Assembly: GCA_973895155.1 (NCBI GenBank)
Contig: OZ316897.1
Span: 4,774,001-4,838,000, forward strand
Source: Marsupella aquatica
Lineage: Eukaryota; Marchantiophyta
Direction of reading: 5' to 3'
DNA: 64,000 nucleotides
Shown: positions 45,401 through 58,743 of the stretch, piece after piece
Layout: the number at the start of each line of letters is the position of its first letter
How positions within the stretch are numbered: position 1 is the stretch's first letter
Made by a program: the position numbers and the translations under genes
The notes under the pieces: generated by a model
Databases searched by the model: none
Told to the model about the DNA's origin: nothing
What the model saw: only the letters and a program-made list of their open reading frames with translations

Positions 45401-47818
45401 TTGGCACGGTCCATGTCACGAAGTCTAGATCCTTTGGACTGCATTCCCACAATAGGAGGCAATTCAAATACAACATTTCTGTTGTACTTGTTTGGCAAAC
45501 AAGGAACTTGATCATGTCGGAAGTCCCCTGCCGAGATAAATCTTGACAGTTCACTATGGTCCGTGGCCTTGAGTAGGGCGTCCATTGCACTCCGTCGGTA
45601 AACCTTCTGGACACCTCCGGAAGTGGCCACCGGTTCACTCTTAAGGCAACTTGAGCCTGGAACTTTGTGCTTCTCAGGAGGATTGGGCGCAACTTCCTCA
45701 TCTTCACTCTCAGATATTTCAACAACCTGGGGCGGAATGTCCTGAACAACCGATTGAAGAGGAGTAGGTCTGACATGAAGCGTGTAACGAAGTCCTACAT
45801 TCATGTGCCAGAAATGTATTCCGTCATCCACATCAAATGCCGCAGCTGGTTCAAGTCCTCCACTTGATGACTCCTCAGGAACAATCGACTCAATGTCATT
45901 GATTCTCAAATCGAATCTCCCGCACAGGTAGGTCTCGCTTACTTGCTTGTAAGTATCATAAACTTGCACGGGAACCTTGACGACGTCCCCGGTACAAGCA
46001 CGTGTAATAACAATTGAGCGCGACATTGTAGATGAATGAAGTTTAGGCCAGAGGAAATTCATGCACTAACCCAATCCCGACCATATTGGTTGCTTATACC
46101 ACCCCTTCAAGGACCATCGGCCGTTAAAAGAGACATTCCAATATGACAGAGAACACGCACAACTTTGCGTCCGTTGAAATCATAAATGAGACATTTGTCC
46201 TTTTTGCCCGACAAGTGCGGGTGTCAGAAATATTTATTACATGAATATGATTAGATAATAGCCTATACAAGTGCGTCCATTTCATTAGCGTCGGGCGCTA
46301 CCTAAAAATCATTGGAAAAAACAATGACTTATTTTGAAAAGTCTTGTGACTAGCGCCTGGCGCTAGCATAATCATACACAAAATATCAATGTTTTTTTCT
46401 TCAAAATATTGCATCACAAGATCAAATAAAGCTCAAAAACAGTAAATCGTTACTACCGCCAGGCGCTAGTATTGATACAATATACTTAATACCATAATAT
46501 CAAGTAAAGTTTAGTTACTACGGGTGAAACGAGTACATTTGGAAGTTTGTTGACAATATCTGGTACTAAAATAGAACGTTAATCAAATTATTCAAATGGC
46601 TAGCGCTGGGCGCTAGCATTTGTTCACCAATAAGTATTTGAATTTGGAAGTCACTCCTTTTGTTAGCGCCCGGCGCTGGCATTGTATTCTGTTTGAAAGG
46701 TGTTGAGACAACGGTAACATTTAACGGTAACTAATGTTTAGCGTGATGATCACGACAACATTTTAGCGTAATTCACATTAATACTTATCGCAATTTCTAA
46801 ATTGTTGGCTTTCTGTCACGGATAAATAAAATTGAATCTTGTCATTCACAATGAGTAACGTCTCTCCAACCGATTACAAAGAGGGGAATAGCACTCATTG
46901 ATCGGATATAATACGGCCACAATTGTTAATATGGTACGGAGAACTGGTAATCAGTCGTGAGAATTCCGTTCGTACACCTTTCATCGTAAAGACGATGGAT
47001 GCAATCCCCTCCTTGTCGAGGGGGTATAGTGTGGTTGGGGATCAGGATCGTGGATATTGTGAGTCTTCTGAGTCTTCATTCTCTGGTTCGGTGTATACGC
47101 GTCGAGTAACGAGGTCCACCGCATCGCTTGTTCCAATCTCTGGTATTTTGTTTGCCAAGCCAGCGAGAAAGAAGATGGAGAATCTTGACACATTTGCGAT
47201 TCAAGATGTTTCGTTTTCCAAGATGGATCTTATTTTGAAACATGTCATGTCATTTGGGAAGGATTTTAGAGGGTTTGACAAAGAGCCTCCACAAATTCCA
47301 CTATGTCGATTGGTGCATATGGAGGTTGTCCGAACTCTACAGAAAGATAGTTCTTCCATCGACAAGCTCAAAGACTCCTTCCGTAGCATGGGATACAATG
47401 AGGTTTTACGTTCAACCTACCGATGCTGAGGGAGTGCTTCTCACCTGTACTCAAGAAATTCGTGAGAGTTGGGATCCAATATGGACATCTGAGAATGAGA
47501 AATTCAAGGAAGAATGTGTTGCCGACCCAGATTTTCTGGTTTTGAAGGACAGAATGTTCTTAGTTTTTGACGGGAACCATAGGCTTTATTTGTGGACTCT
47601 TGTCACTCAAGAGAGTCCCAAAAACCCAAAGTACCACCCGCGTGTACTTTGTACTATTTTCAATGGCGACAAGGGTTCGCTGATAGAAATCGAAGCGGCT
47701 ATGCACACCGTTAATCAGTAAGATACTCTTTTGTGCATAACTTTGTGAGTCATTGTGAATTGTTCATTCTTTCTAGCATAACTTTCTGAGGCTATGTTTT
47801 ACGAGTGCCCGACGCTGC
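42004..47818. repeat. dispersed palindromes, consensus CTAGCGCC-N-GGCGCTAG
   Basis: Copies lie at 42004, 42125, 43811 (half), 43914, 43979, 46285, 46350 (perfect, CTAGCGCCTGGCGCTAG), 46454, 46599, 46663 and 47804 (degenerate). They avoid the main coding segments and flank or interrupt both divergent genes. They look like binding sites for a dimeric protein of this element. Confidence 0.8.
42471..46062 (-). pseudogene. MULE-like transposase with a WRKY-GCM1-type zinc finger, decayed
   Basis: Translation probably starts at 46062 or 46026. The N-terminal part has an acidic linker. Near 45330-45060 a zinc finger of the FLYWCH/WRKY-GCM1 kind is visible (CRNKSCEYFRRKKRC, later HIGEHNHPSRK). The catalytic-type core lies at about 44560-44050, with TTDWFTFSAHVYDHNF, GFMADNAQAGWIAIHNVFF and WWVVRWHQWG, as in Mutator-like proteins. 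Splicing after the core seems to cross palindrome-bearing introns, and C-terminal exons lie at 43769-43560 and 43451-42471. Frameshifts near 45430 and 44670 break the gene. The product would be the transposase of the surrounding element. Confidence 0.65.
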
Positions 47819-48607
47819 TTATATGTTCTTCTCATTTTGTTCTTGCACAAGTCTGGGTGGGGGCAGCTCGGCACAAGCAGACTGACGAAGAAACGAGTAC
47901 GAAAAAACGAACAAAACAGTCGGGGTGTTAGGCTTGGACAAGCCGTTGTGGAACCCTCCTGGATCCTAGACGCCGATCGAATTAAGCGGATCTTGATGCA
48001 TGACCTGGAGTACTATAGTAAGCTCATCGACCCTGCGAATTACAAGAAGTTTGAGCAGATCAGGATGAAGACGCGAAAAGGATCCTGGTACACAAAGAAG
48101 ATGCCTCAGGAGGCCCTTGTGTACATTCTATGTTAGGATAAGATTAAGTCGTATTCGAACCAGTTCAAGATTGACATGGAGTCCGCTGCGGCCCTCGGTT
48201 CCCCTTGGTTGGTCGAGGAGGTTTCCAGAAGGCATGCCGTTATGATGAAGGAAGCAACCAAGGAATGGGCAGTGAAGACCTCAAAAATCACTCCTTTGTT
48301 GAGTCTAGAGTTTGAGGACTTTTTGTCTACGTGCGCAGAAATGTATGTTGTCACGGAGAGGAATAAGCGGGAGAAGAAGCCAGATACCGTGTTGTGTACC
48401 ATGGACCGGGCTAGGCTTTTTACAGCTGTTTCGGCTCTTGACGCCAAGCTACGAAGTACTTTGCTTGTAGCACATTGCAATCCGGAGCTCCGAAGACAAT
48501 TCTTCCATCCGAATAGCGTCAATGATGATCCAGTAAAACAGTGGTGTCACACTTGGATTACATGGAATAATGTAGAAGGGATTGCGGTGGAACCCCTATT
48601 TAGATAA
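46995..48607 (+). pseudogene. ParB/Srx-like gene divergent from the MULE-like transposase
   Basis: ATG 46995 opens a frame to about 47397, where one base is lost or gained before the segment FYVQPTDAEG. A ParB-like signature follows: FLVFDGNHRLYLW, then a Val-Leu-Cys strand, then a Glu-Ala-Ala-Met-His-Thr-Val-Asn helix, which fits the Asp-Gly-x-His-Arg and Asn pattern of ParB/Srx folds. An intron starts at 47720 (GTAAGA) and the next exon begins near 47854. A single in-frame TAG lies at 48134-48136, after which the frame is open to 48607. The role is unknown; ParB folds bind DNA or nucleotides. The C-terminus may be truncated compared with the related gene at 59-63 kb. Confidence 0.55.
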
Positions 48608-49072
48608 AACTGGACAATTAGTGAAATTTTGGATTGATTGAAATTACAATCAAATCATATTTAAGCAAAATAAATTCATTATTACTAAGTTAACACTTGC
48701 ATGTACCAAAAAACCATATATATTGGTACACAATGTCATAATTAGAATTATTGTAATATGCACAATTTAGAATGAAAGATGCACAATCCATGGTCCAATA
48801 ATGAATAAAGTGGTACAAGGTGTACAATCACATTAATGTGCACAAATTTACTGGTAAGAGTGAAATGCATAATCCATGATCCAGTCATGAATAACCATCC
48901 ACATATGGAAATCATTCAATGCTAGGTTGCTTTCTTGTGATTGTTGAAGAGAAGAATTTTATTGAAGAATTGCTCTCCCCTTTTTAATATGTCAAATCAA
49001 CCAAATAACAAGGTGATGATGATGATTTACAATTACTTATCCTTCTACTAATAAAACTACACTGTCTAAGTA
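48608..49072. other. AT-rich spacer between the two ParB-bearing elements
   Basis: No gene or repeat is recognised. The boundary between the MULE-like and DUF7869-type elements should lie here. Confidence 0.5.
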
Positions 49073-52000
49073 TCATGAAGTTGATGCTGCCTCATCCTCT
49101 AAGCATCTATTCAAATTGTCTCTTGCTTTCATTGCATGACTTTTTGCTATTCTAACTAAGCCACTTTTGGCTGTGGTCCGTCCCTTGAAACACCATAGTA
49201 CAGTGTTCACACTTATTGTCTCAGTGGAATACCCTGGATCACGTTCCCATTGTTGATTCCAACAATCTAACCACCGCTGTCGTGGCTCATATTCTGGCTG
49301 ACCACGTTTTCTTAGCATGTAAGGTCTATACCACTCCACAATACACACATGTTCAAGTTGATTGTTGGCATTCAACTCTCCTTCTTCCACATTACTAATC
49401 ACTTTGCCCAAATAAATTGGGTAATTAAATATCTAGGTCAGCTGTGTCTGGCCGAACCAAGATATAATTATCTTTCATGATATCTACCCTTGGGTTAAAA
49501 GTTTCACGAGGTTTGTCTTTCCTTGGTCCCACATACCCAATCTTTGCATCCAACTCACATGCCACATTGCGGTATTGCAAAGGAACACTATCTCTCCATT
49601 TTGACATGGGCCAAAATCCATGAACCAAGTGTTCCTCTCCAGATCTATATTGCACCGCCTCTGTCTCCAAAGTATGGATAATTTGATTCCAGTATTGTAT
49701 CAGTGCCACCCATCTACCCTTTCCTTCTTCTGAAGTAGTTCGATTGCAGACAAAATTAAAAATTTTCACTTGCTTATGTAGTCCTTGTCGCACCTCCTCT
49801 ACCATGGCCATTTCTATCATTGGTAATATTTTTGGTTCTCCTACGGGAAGTTTTGGACTATTATCATCCGTCCACGACCACATCTCAATACCTTCTCTTG
49901 GGAGCCAATCATCCTCTTGGCATTTCATTTTGTATTGAAGGCATGGCATACCATCATCACGCACATACAATCGAAATAGTCGTGGTTGCAAATGCCCCAC
50001 CAATGAGTCCCCTCCTTTAAGCAAGTATGGTTCCAAGTATGATTTAAAATCGGGCACCTCTTGCACGAAATGGGGAACTGGATGTGGAGTCCTTGCCCCC
50101 ATTAACAATGACATTAGATCTGCCAAAGAATAGGTTGGGTTACGCATTAAACTTTCAGAGAAATGGCCAAACATAGCATCAACATCCTCATGAGTATGTC
50201 CGACCATGAGAAATCCCAGATGAATCTCTTCAAAAACATCTCTTGCCGTCAGTAGGGACAAATAACCCAACACATATCTGTTTTTGTTATCTCCTGCACA
50301 ATTGTCAAGTTGTAACTTCAAAACTCTTGGAAGAGGCTTGAAGGTAGTAGACGCATCCAATGAGTGTGACTTCGCTGCAAAAATTTAAGAACCATATATA
50401 TTAGGGTCAATAATTAATTTAGAGCCAAAACATTTTCATAGAGCCTACATATTTTCTTAGACATATAGAATAACCAATAATATACCATCATGGGCAACGA
50501 TTTATGAACATAAACTCAAATGAACTATAGTTTCTAGTCTGAAATAAATAGTTAACGGTTCAAGCCATGGTTCTCACTAAGTTTTGCATACACTAACAAC
50601 AAACCATGGGTCACACTTTCAATAAGCTAGTTACAATGAACCGTGGTTTGTGCTCTCAAATAAACTAACAATAAAAAATGGTTCATACTTTGAAATAATC
50701 TATCAATGAACCATGGTTTGCACTTATCACATAAAATAACAAACAAGGATATATCCTAAGAAAATGACTCTCACATGAGCGAATAATAACAATCTTTATG
50801 TCAACTGACAATGAACTCTGGTTGACACCTTGGAAGGTCACATCACTTACAAAGGAAGCATGGTTGATACTGAATATGGCATAAAAATAACAACACTTAT
50901 TTGCATTGAAGTGAAATAATTACCTAGATTTGATATTTCGTCCTTAAATGCTTCACGAAGTTTTCCCTCCAATATAGGTCCTCGCCCCTCAAGCAAGTTT
51001 TCAAATAGTTTTGTGGAATCTGGCCCTTCCACTAAAGATTTGATCATCGGTTCTGGATTTTCCAACATTCGAAGTATTGTGTCAAGTGAACCAATTGTGG
51101 CATTGGCATCAGGTGCCCACACTCCAACATTATATTGAGCAATAGCTTTTGGACCATGGCCATGAGTCAAAATACCAGTCAAGGTAATTGGAAGTTTAAT
51201 CGCACCATCCACTTCTTTCGGACAAAAGGGCATCCTTGGTAGTGCAGTCTTACAATGATCCATTTTATCATGAATTATGCATAAGACCTGTTTTGGATTA
51301 TCAACAGACTGGCGTCTCCAAGAGTGATATAATAATCTGCCTTCGGTATGATCACGATGATGAGCGATTTCATCCCTCTTTAAAATCTCAATCTCTTCTT
51401 TCACACCGGTCAGATTTGCTTTCCGTTGCATCAACTCACTACAAGTTGTACACTTGGAAAAGTTATTGCCTTTCTTATGAATCGTCACTTCCTTGAAGTA
51501 CTTTTGATGTAAAATACTCAATGTGGACTCGGGAGATTGGTTGAAGACCAAGCTCTAAATTTGTAGCATTGAGCTTGTTCCTAATACTTTCCCAAGTATA
51601 ACTTGTAGGTAGCTCCTTTAAAACTTGTCGAGATTTGTCTGCAGTCGTCCTCATTTTTGCAGGATGAAGATCTGCGCACTCATCAATCAACCCATGCAAT
51701 GACATATAGGCTTGAGAAACTCGTTCAGTCATCCTTCTCTTTCCTTGGTTTCCATGATAAGCTATCCTCACCCCATTACCCACAGCCTTTCTGAGCTCAT
51801 AGAATTGACTTCGCCCTTTGGAGTGCAAAATCCTCCATGCCTCCAAGCATATTGCCTTCCCTTCAATGATGATTAGTTTTTCAGTATTAGATAGTTCCAA
51901 TATATTGACAATAGCATTGATCTCATACTCTTTTCGCATCACAAATGATTTCTCCCAATAGTTCTCCCTAATCCCCCTTGCCACATGAGGGTCAAGAAGA

Positions 52001-52854
52001 TGGCAGCACCGACGAAGGCAACATTTCTGTTTTCTGATTTCCTCCACATCTTCTTTGGAAAGGGACTTGTCTTTCTTTGACAAAGAAAGAGAAGGTTGTT
52101 TTCTTTTTCTGGTTATTGGAATGTATGATCTCTTTCAACTTGAAGCATCTAGATCCTCCTCCTCTGCATCTACAAAAAATGAGGCTAATAGCCTTCCGTT
52201 ACTTGTGACGAGCCTATCCAATGGCCATGCCCTCAAACAATCTCTATGTTTCAGGTGATCATTGGTTGCACCTTGAATATATTCATCAATCAAGATTCCC
52301 ACATGTGTATTTCGAAGAGTAGTATCTCCCAATGTCACTTCTGGATTAACAGCCATTACTCTTGCAATGGCAAAGGCAAAATGTGTTTCATCAAGTACTT
52401 TAACAACCATTCCCATCCATAAACTTGTGGATGAAATTCGAAGAGGATTTCCACTAGATTCAACTCCATTCTCATTTGACCACTCCGGTTGGTTTCCTTG
52501 AGCTTCGTTCTCATTTGAGATCTCTGGTTGGCTGGTATCACTTCCATTGCTCGTTGAAGCTCCATTCTTGTATGAGGTATTAGGTAGGTATCCAGTAACC
52601 ATTTCAAGTTGCTGAAGTTGACCTTTTTTCCAGACTAGAAAAGATCCTATCATGTCAGCCAAGCTTTCACCATGATCCCATTGAATTTCCCCATCAAATA
52701 CTTCTTTCAAAGTAACAAGAACTTGAAGAGGCCCAAGAGGAACATTATGGCAAATCCGAGATGGATCCACACTTTGAATGATACCCTTCGCAACCATTTT
52801 ATTTGATATGCACAAACCTACGGTTTCACCGACAATAATCCAAGATGTCGCCAT
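49073..52854 (-). pseudogene. DUF7869-type transposase-like gene, decayed
   Basis: The ATG is at 52854. The N-terminal region (to 52135) ends at TGA, and the same frame continues into a basic stretch (RKRKQPSLSLSKK), so the stop looks like a mutated Arg codon. Near 51556 a frameshift precedes KKGNNFSKCTTCSELMQRK and IIHDKMDHCKTALPRM. After an intron (about 50920-50377) the last main exon has LKLQLDNCAGDNKN and FLMVGHTHEDVDAMFG, the signature of the DUF7869 family found in many eukaryotic transposons. A final frame, 49411-49073, may be a separate exon. The conserved acidic residues suggest an RNase H-like nuclease, so this is probably the transposase of the second element. Confidence 0.65.
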
Positions 52855-52884
52855 TATTTTATCTGCACATTCAATCCAAATCAA

Positions 52885-54694
52885 AGTTAACCTCTGTTCC
52901 TAAGATATAGTTGTTGTTTTTTTCTCTGAATATACCCAAGGGACCGTATACTTTTTGTCTTAGTTTTCCAGACCTACTTTGTTTCCCTTGTTTCTCAATA
53001 GCCTTGAACTCTCGTGTAATTGTCTGAGATGAGTTGCCCTCACAACTAAGTTGGCAGGTTGTTACTTACCATTGAGTTCAAGAAGCATTGTGTACATTTG
53101 ACCCAAAACCCTAAACTACTACATACTTAAATGATGTCTTACCACAAGATGGCAACTGCAAACCATGGTTCGCTCCATTAATGAGAATATAAAAAAAGTA
53201 CTAAGGCGTATAATTACCATGACTATCTTTTATCATATTATAGATATGAAGTGTTTCTTATGGGGTGTTTTTATAGTATTGTCATCAAGAAACAGTGTTC
53301 AGGCTAGGTTTAAATTCACCATGAATGATACATGTTAAAACAAAAGCAAATCAGTATTACAAGAGAAAGTCATCTTGCATTATAATTGTTTGATGTGTAA
53401 TAATTCCATCAGTTTAGAATTCATAAGAAAGTCTTTATCAAATGTATTCTATTGGACTTATGTATGAGTTTCTCTTGACCAGAATGTAAACAATATTAAA
53501 GAGAGTTATAATCATACTTAAGCAAAGCAGGAGACTGAGGTTCATGTATCATATAGATCATGTGACTATGAACCATGGTTTGTGGCCTTTGGTCATAGTC
53601 ACATTTTTATTTTTCTAGCTAGGAGTATACTAGTCAGTTTGGTAATTTACTCCTAGTTTTAGATGATGCTGTTAAATAAGGCTCATTAATTCAAGGGCTA
53701 CGTACCATGATTTGCACTCACCTTTCATTTTCCCATCTACAAGTTGAGTTAGTTTGATATGGTTTGAACCATGGTTCGAAGTCACTTTTTACATGTAGGT
53801 GTAGAGTTGGTTCACTCCGAGTATTAGATAATTAATGCCATCAGATAAGCCTCTTACTAGGCACACGAACCATGGTTCATGGTCACTTTTTAAAGTTTTG
53901 ATCATCTACTTGAAGTATTAGAGGTTTCCTAGTCACCTCAGAAGTCATTTGTTTAAGAAAACCACAACATGACAAAGGTAGGGCTCATGTACCAACCACA
54001 AATACTTATCATGATAACATTCTCCCACAAGTTATTTGGTGTTAAATCTAGGAGAAAGCACATACATATATGTTACTTTCATTCAAGTATCTTTGTTTGC
54101 TTATATGCGTTCAATTTTAAATTATGTATGTCAAGTAACCGTCACGCTAGTTAGTTTGTGAAAATCTACACTCAGGTAGATTATGATTGAAGTTGAACAG
54201 GTTAACAAAAGATTAACCTCATCAAACATTAGAATGAATCGGATATATTACTCAGTTACAAATACAATCTACAATCTTAATGATTAAATTCTCACTTAAG
54301 TTCGAGTTAGGGAATGATTCTTGAGTTCAAGATTCATATATATTATGAAGTGAATTGAGTTCACACATCACAATCTAATTCATCAATTCAATCTCTCATT
54401 CTAAGATTGAAGAAGAACTAATGCAAAAAGGAAGAACTCGAATGGATGGTTACTTACAGTTTCAAGACACATACAGCTTGTATATCTTCTCTGCCACTCT
54501 AGACAGTTCACTCAATCTTCATCAACAAATAACTCGTGCAGTCTCTTGCCAGTTCCTCTATAGTCGCACACTATGACTCTTTGATGAAGGCTGACTGTCT
54601 AATCTCCTCGATCGCTCTTCAATGTTAATCTCTATCTCCTTGAACAATCTGTACTCTAAGAACTCCTCCCAGCTCTCCTCTTGAAGTATCCCCT
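52885..54694. other. spacer between divergent genes, palindromes only
   Basis: No gene is recognised. Five GAACCATGGTTC-type sites lie between 53158 and 53881, and the rest is AT-rich. Confidence 0.5.
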
Positions 54695-54768
54695 CCCAGC
54701 ACTTGAAGCACTCTCCTCGCAGCTTGAAGCACTCTCCTCGCAGCTTGAAGTGCTCTCCTCGTAGCTCT
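54695..54768. repeat. 21-22 bp tandem repeat, about 3.5 units
   Basis: The unit is CTTGAAGCACTCTCCTCGCAG. On the minus strand it gives a repetitive Leu-Arg-Gly-Glu peptide inside a 103-residue frame (54869-54558) that I do not regard as an established gene. Confidence 0.7.
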
Positions 54769-55126
54769 CCTGAATCAAAACCCTTTCCTAGTAAATGAAC
54801 TCCATAGACGATCAAAACAGACTTAATGTTTTTGACTCCACAAGAGGATTCTGGAAGTTCGCATTTCAAAATGAAACTTTTGGGGGGAATTTTGAATTTT
54901 GACCTGGTTATGATTGCCTTGGCCTTCGGTAACTGATTCTCATGCCCAATCGATCTGATGCAAACTGATCATATCTTGTCCTGTAAATGCCCGGAGGTAC
55001 CCTTCGAGCAGAGAAAAGTTTACAAGGCCTTGGCCGTAAAATTAATAAAATTTTCAATTATATGCTTGTAAATTGAAACAAATTTTTAACTTGCTAGGGG
55101 GATCCTCACCTAATCTTTTAATTTGC

Positions 55127-55340
55127 ACCCATTATACATTTACTACTAAGGTAACTTACTTCCTTTACGATTAAATTTACCATTTGTACTACCATAATTT
55201 ATTTAACCTCATTTAATATTTTTACTACCATCATTATTTAACCTACTAAGGTAACCTCATTCAATCTTTTTACTACCATAATTTATTTAAATTACTAAGG
55301 TAACCTGATTTGTTCTTTTTACTACCATTATTTAATAGCC
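55127..55340. repeat. degenerate AT-rich tandem repeat, about four units
   Basis: Units of roughly 50 bp contain TTTTTACTACCATAATTTATTTAA and CTACTAAGGTAACC. Confidence 0.65.
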
Positions 55341-56332
55341 TATAACTAAGGGTAATACTCGCCTAAGATTTCACAACACATATGAATTATTAAACCTACT
55401 CGGGTAACCGCCCCTTAATCTTATTATATCTAAACCTTAAACCCCTAAACCCTAAATCTGATTATATATATTATGTGTTTAACCCCTAGGGTAACCCTTG
55501 ATCTCTTAATCCTTGTGCAACCATTATTAATTTAACTTACTACAAGGGCCTCTCTCAGTCTTGTGCAACCATTATTTATTTGTACAATTAACCCAAGGTC
55601 ATCTTAGCTAATTTCTATGAAAAATACCTGTTTTGGATCGCATGTGGTTCCTAAGATTTTTGATAGTCAACCCCCCGAGCATCTTAGGATTAAGGACTGT
55701 TACCGATGTTTAGGCTTAAGGTTAAATAGAGTTAACCTAAGTAATGTTTAGGGTTCTAGGGTTTCATGTTCAGGGTTCAGGGTTTAGGGTTTTTAAGGGT
55801 TTCAGCCTAAACCCTAACTAAACCCTAGCTAAACCCTATAACTAAGGCTAATACTCGCCTAAGATTTCACAACACATATGAATTATTAAACCTACTCAGG
55901 TAAACACCCCTTAATCTTATTATATCTAAACCCTAAACCCCTAAACCCTAAATCTGATTATATATATTATGTGTTTAACCCCTAGGGTAACCCTTGATCT
56001 CTTAATCCTTGTGCAACCATTATTAATTTAACTTACTACAAGGGCCTCTCTCAGTCTTGTGCAACCATTATTTATTTGTACAATTAACCCAAAGTCATCT
56101 TAGCTAATTTCTATGAAAAATACCTATTTCGGATCGCACGTGGTTCCTAAGATTTTTGATAGTCAACCCCCCGAGCATCTTAGGATTAAGGACTGTTATT
56201 GATGTTTAGGCTTAAGGTTAAATAGAGTTAACCTAAGTAATGTTTAGGGTTCTAGCGTTTTAAGTTCAGGGTTCAAGGTTTAGGGTTTTTAAGGGTTTCA
56301 GCCTAAACCCTAACTAAACCCTAGCTAAACCC
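55341..56332. repeat. 496-bp tandem duplication
   Basis: Copies 55341-55836 and 55837-56332 differ at only a handful of positions over their whole length, so the duplication is recent. Both carry AACCCTAAA-type telomere-like runs at both ends, which may have promoted unequal exchange. Confidence 0.9.
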
Positions 56333-58412
56333 TAAAGCCCCTGAACCCTTAACCAAGTAGTCAAACCTCATTGTGGGCGCCCATGTGGTCTCTTGTGACA
56401 TGTCCATTTCAAAATTCCGGGCCAATGGTTGTGCCAGATCCAAACCTAAACAAATACAAGGTCCATTTGTGTTTGTTGTGAAACTATTACAATTTATAAT
56501 TTGTCTCGGGAACTCAGGGCCAAAGAGAATTCAAATTTAACGTACCAAATAAGAATGAGGAACTTTAAACCAACCATACTTTAAATTTCTTAGTTATTCT
56601 TTTTGAGTTTTCACTATGTTTATTTAGTTCTACTCGGGTACATTAGTATTCAAAGGCGCATTAAGAGAGTTTTGGCCATTATTTGCTGTGGGTCAAAAGC
56701 CCGTTTGGGTTGAGAGTTTTTATGTTGCAAATTGGGGTTGCTCAAGCTTTTGTTGAGATTTAACCATGTACTAATTATTGAAAAATGGTATAGTTAGCTA
56801 GGGGCACTATAAACCAACCATACTTTAAGTTAGTGGGTTCTTCTTATTGTGTTTTAACCATTCTTTGTAAGAGAGAGGCAGGTGGGTTTCGGGCACCTAG
56901 TCGGATTCCTTTGCTTAACCCTCCTATGCAGTTTACGACTGAGCTTGACCAGGCTCTTCAGTATGTTGATAGGTAGGGTTTGGTTTTTGTGTGTCCTCTT
57001 ATGCGGGAAACCCTGCCTGCTGTTAACCCTAAACTGATAAATGTTTTGGCCTTTTTTGTGTTCTCCCTTGATTGGGTTTTTGGCCTGTGGAATCTTGTCT
57101 CCCAGTTGGGCGCCTTCTGCTTTTGGCAGTTTGATATAAAAAATTAGTGCTATTAGCATATGTTGATATCCAAAGTATTTCAACCTTGCACATTTTCAGC
57201 TGTTGAAAGAAGCAAAAATTATTGGTGACAAAATGTAAAAGATTAAGGTCCGGATTAAGGTCCAAGACAGTCCATTATTGATCAAAATGTTGTATCAAAC
57301 TATTCCCAGATGGATAATACATGATTAATATTTTGGATGAAGCTAGGAACTTGCAAATGACACTGTTCAAGTCTTGTCTTGATCATTTCATTGATGGTCT
57401 CTTTTCTACTTGGCGAACCCTTTGTTTTCATGGACCTGGGGGAGAATGTAAAAGTAGATTAAGAGTCCAGGCATTATTGTAAGTGTCCGTTATTGCATTG
57501 TAAGTGTCCATTATTGTAAATGTCCATTATTGTAAGTAGATAATTTGTGAGTGACTGTGGGAACTAAGCAAGGAGATAGCACTAGTCTAAACCCTAAAGC
57601 CCCTGATTCAAACCTTAACCTGGGGTTAGCCTTAGTCAAACCTCATTGTGGGCCCATGTGTGGGCCCTTGGGGCATGTCCATTTCAAAGTTCCGGGCCAA
57701 TGGTTATGCCAGACCCAAACCTAAACAAATACAACTATGTGTGTTTTTTGTGAAACTACTACAATTTATAGTTTGTCCCGAGAACTCAGGGTCAAAGAGA
57801 ATTCAAATTTAACGTGCCAAATAAGAAGGAGGAACTTTAAACCAACCATACTTTAAATTTCTTAGTTATTCTTTTTGAGTTTTCACTATGTTTATTTGGT
57901 TCTACTCGGGTACATTAGTATTCAAAGGTGCATTAAGAGAGTTTTTGGCCATTATTTGTTGTGGGTCAAAAGCCCGTTTGGGTTGAGAGTTTTTAAGGTG
58001 CAAATTGGGGTTGCTCAAGCTTTTGTTGAGATTCAACCATGTACTAATTATTGAAAAATGGTATAGTTAGCTAGGGGCACTATAAACCAACCATACTTTA
58101 AGTTAGTGGGTTCTTCTTATTGAGTTCTAACCATTCTTTGTAGGGGAGATGCAGGTGGGTTTCGAGCAACTAGTCGGATTCCCTTTCCTCCTATGCAGTT
58201 TACTCGTGAGCTTGACCAGGCTCTTCAGTATGCGGATAGGTAGAATTTGGTTTTTGTGTCTCCTCTTGTGCGGGAAACCCTGCCTGGTGTTAACCCTAAA
58301 CTGATAAATGTTTTGGCCTTTTTTGTGTTCTCCCTTGATTGGGTTTTTGGCCTGTGGGATCGTGTCTCCCAGTTGGGCGCCTTCTGCTTTTGGCAGTTTG
58401 ATGTAAAAATAA
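56325..58412. repeat. segmental duplication, period about 1.26 kb
   Basis: The segment from CTAAACCCTAAAGCCCCTGA (56325) to GGCAGTTTGAT (about 57135) recurs from 57588 to about 58403. On the plus strand both copies share a frame with ETLPAVNPKLINVLAFFVF or its close variant, and a TAG at the same place. No family is recognised. Confidence 0.8.
57476..57545. repeat. 14-bp microsatellite-like repeat
   Basis: GTCCATTATTGTAA is repeated four times with small changes. A two-unit version recurs at about 58465-58495 at the end of the second segmental copy. Confidence 0.7.
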
Positions 58413-58555
58413 ATTAGGGTGTGTTCATGGACCTGGGGGACCATGTAAAAGTAGATTAAGGGTCCATTATTGTAAGTGTCCATTATTGTAAGTAGATACT
58501 CTAATAATTTGTGAATGTGGAAAGCAAGGAGATAGCACTAGTCTACACCCTAAAC

Positions 58556-58743
58556 CCTTTTGATGGCTTTGATTAAAGCTGCTGTTGCATACCGTGAAGC
58601 TGGTAGAAAACAATTGAAGTCTTTTTCAAAACAAGTACTGTATAAAAATGGTAATTATGCAACAGCAGCTTTCGGCGAAGCAGGTTTAAGCAACACAGTC
58701 AAAAGGGTATGCAATAGCAGCTTTAATCAAAGCCATCAAAAGG
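58556..58743. mobile_element. short foldback element with 38-bp inverted ends
   Basis: The left arm 58556-58593, starting CCTTTTGATGGCTTTGATTA, matches the complement of 58706-58743 with one mismatch. Total length is 188 bp. I could not identify a target duplication, so the superfamily is open. Confidence 0.65.

Noticed and set aside
54558-54869. Minus-strand repeat protein
   Set aside because: The open frame depends on the 22-bp tandem repeat and has no splice, promoter or family support.
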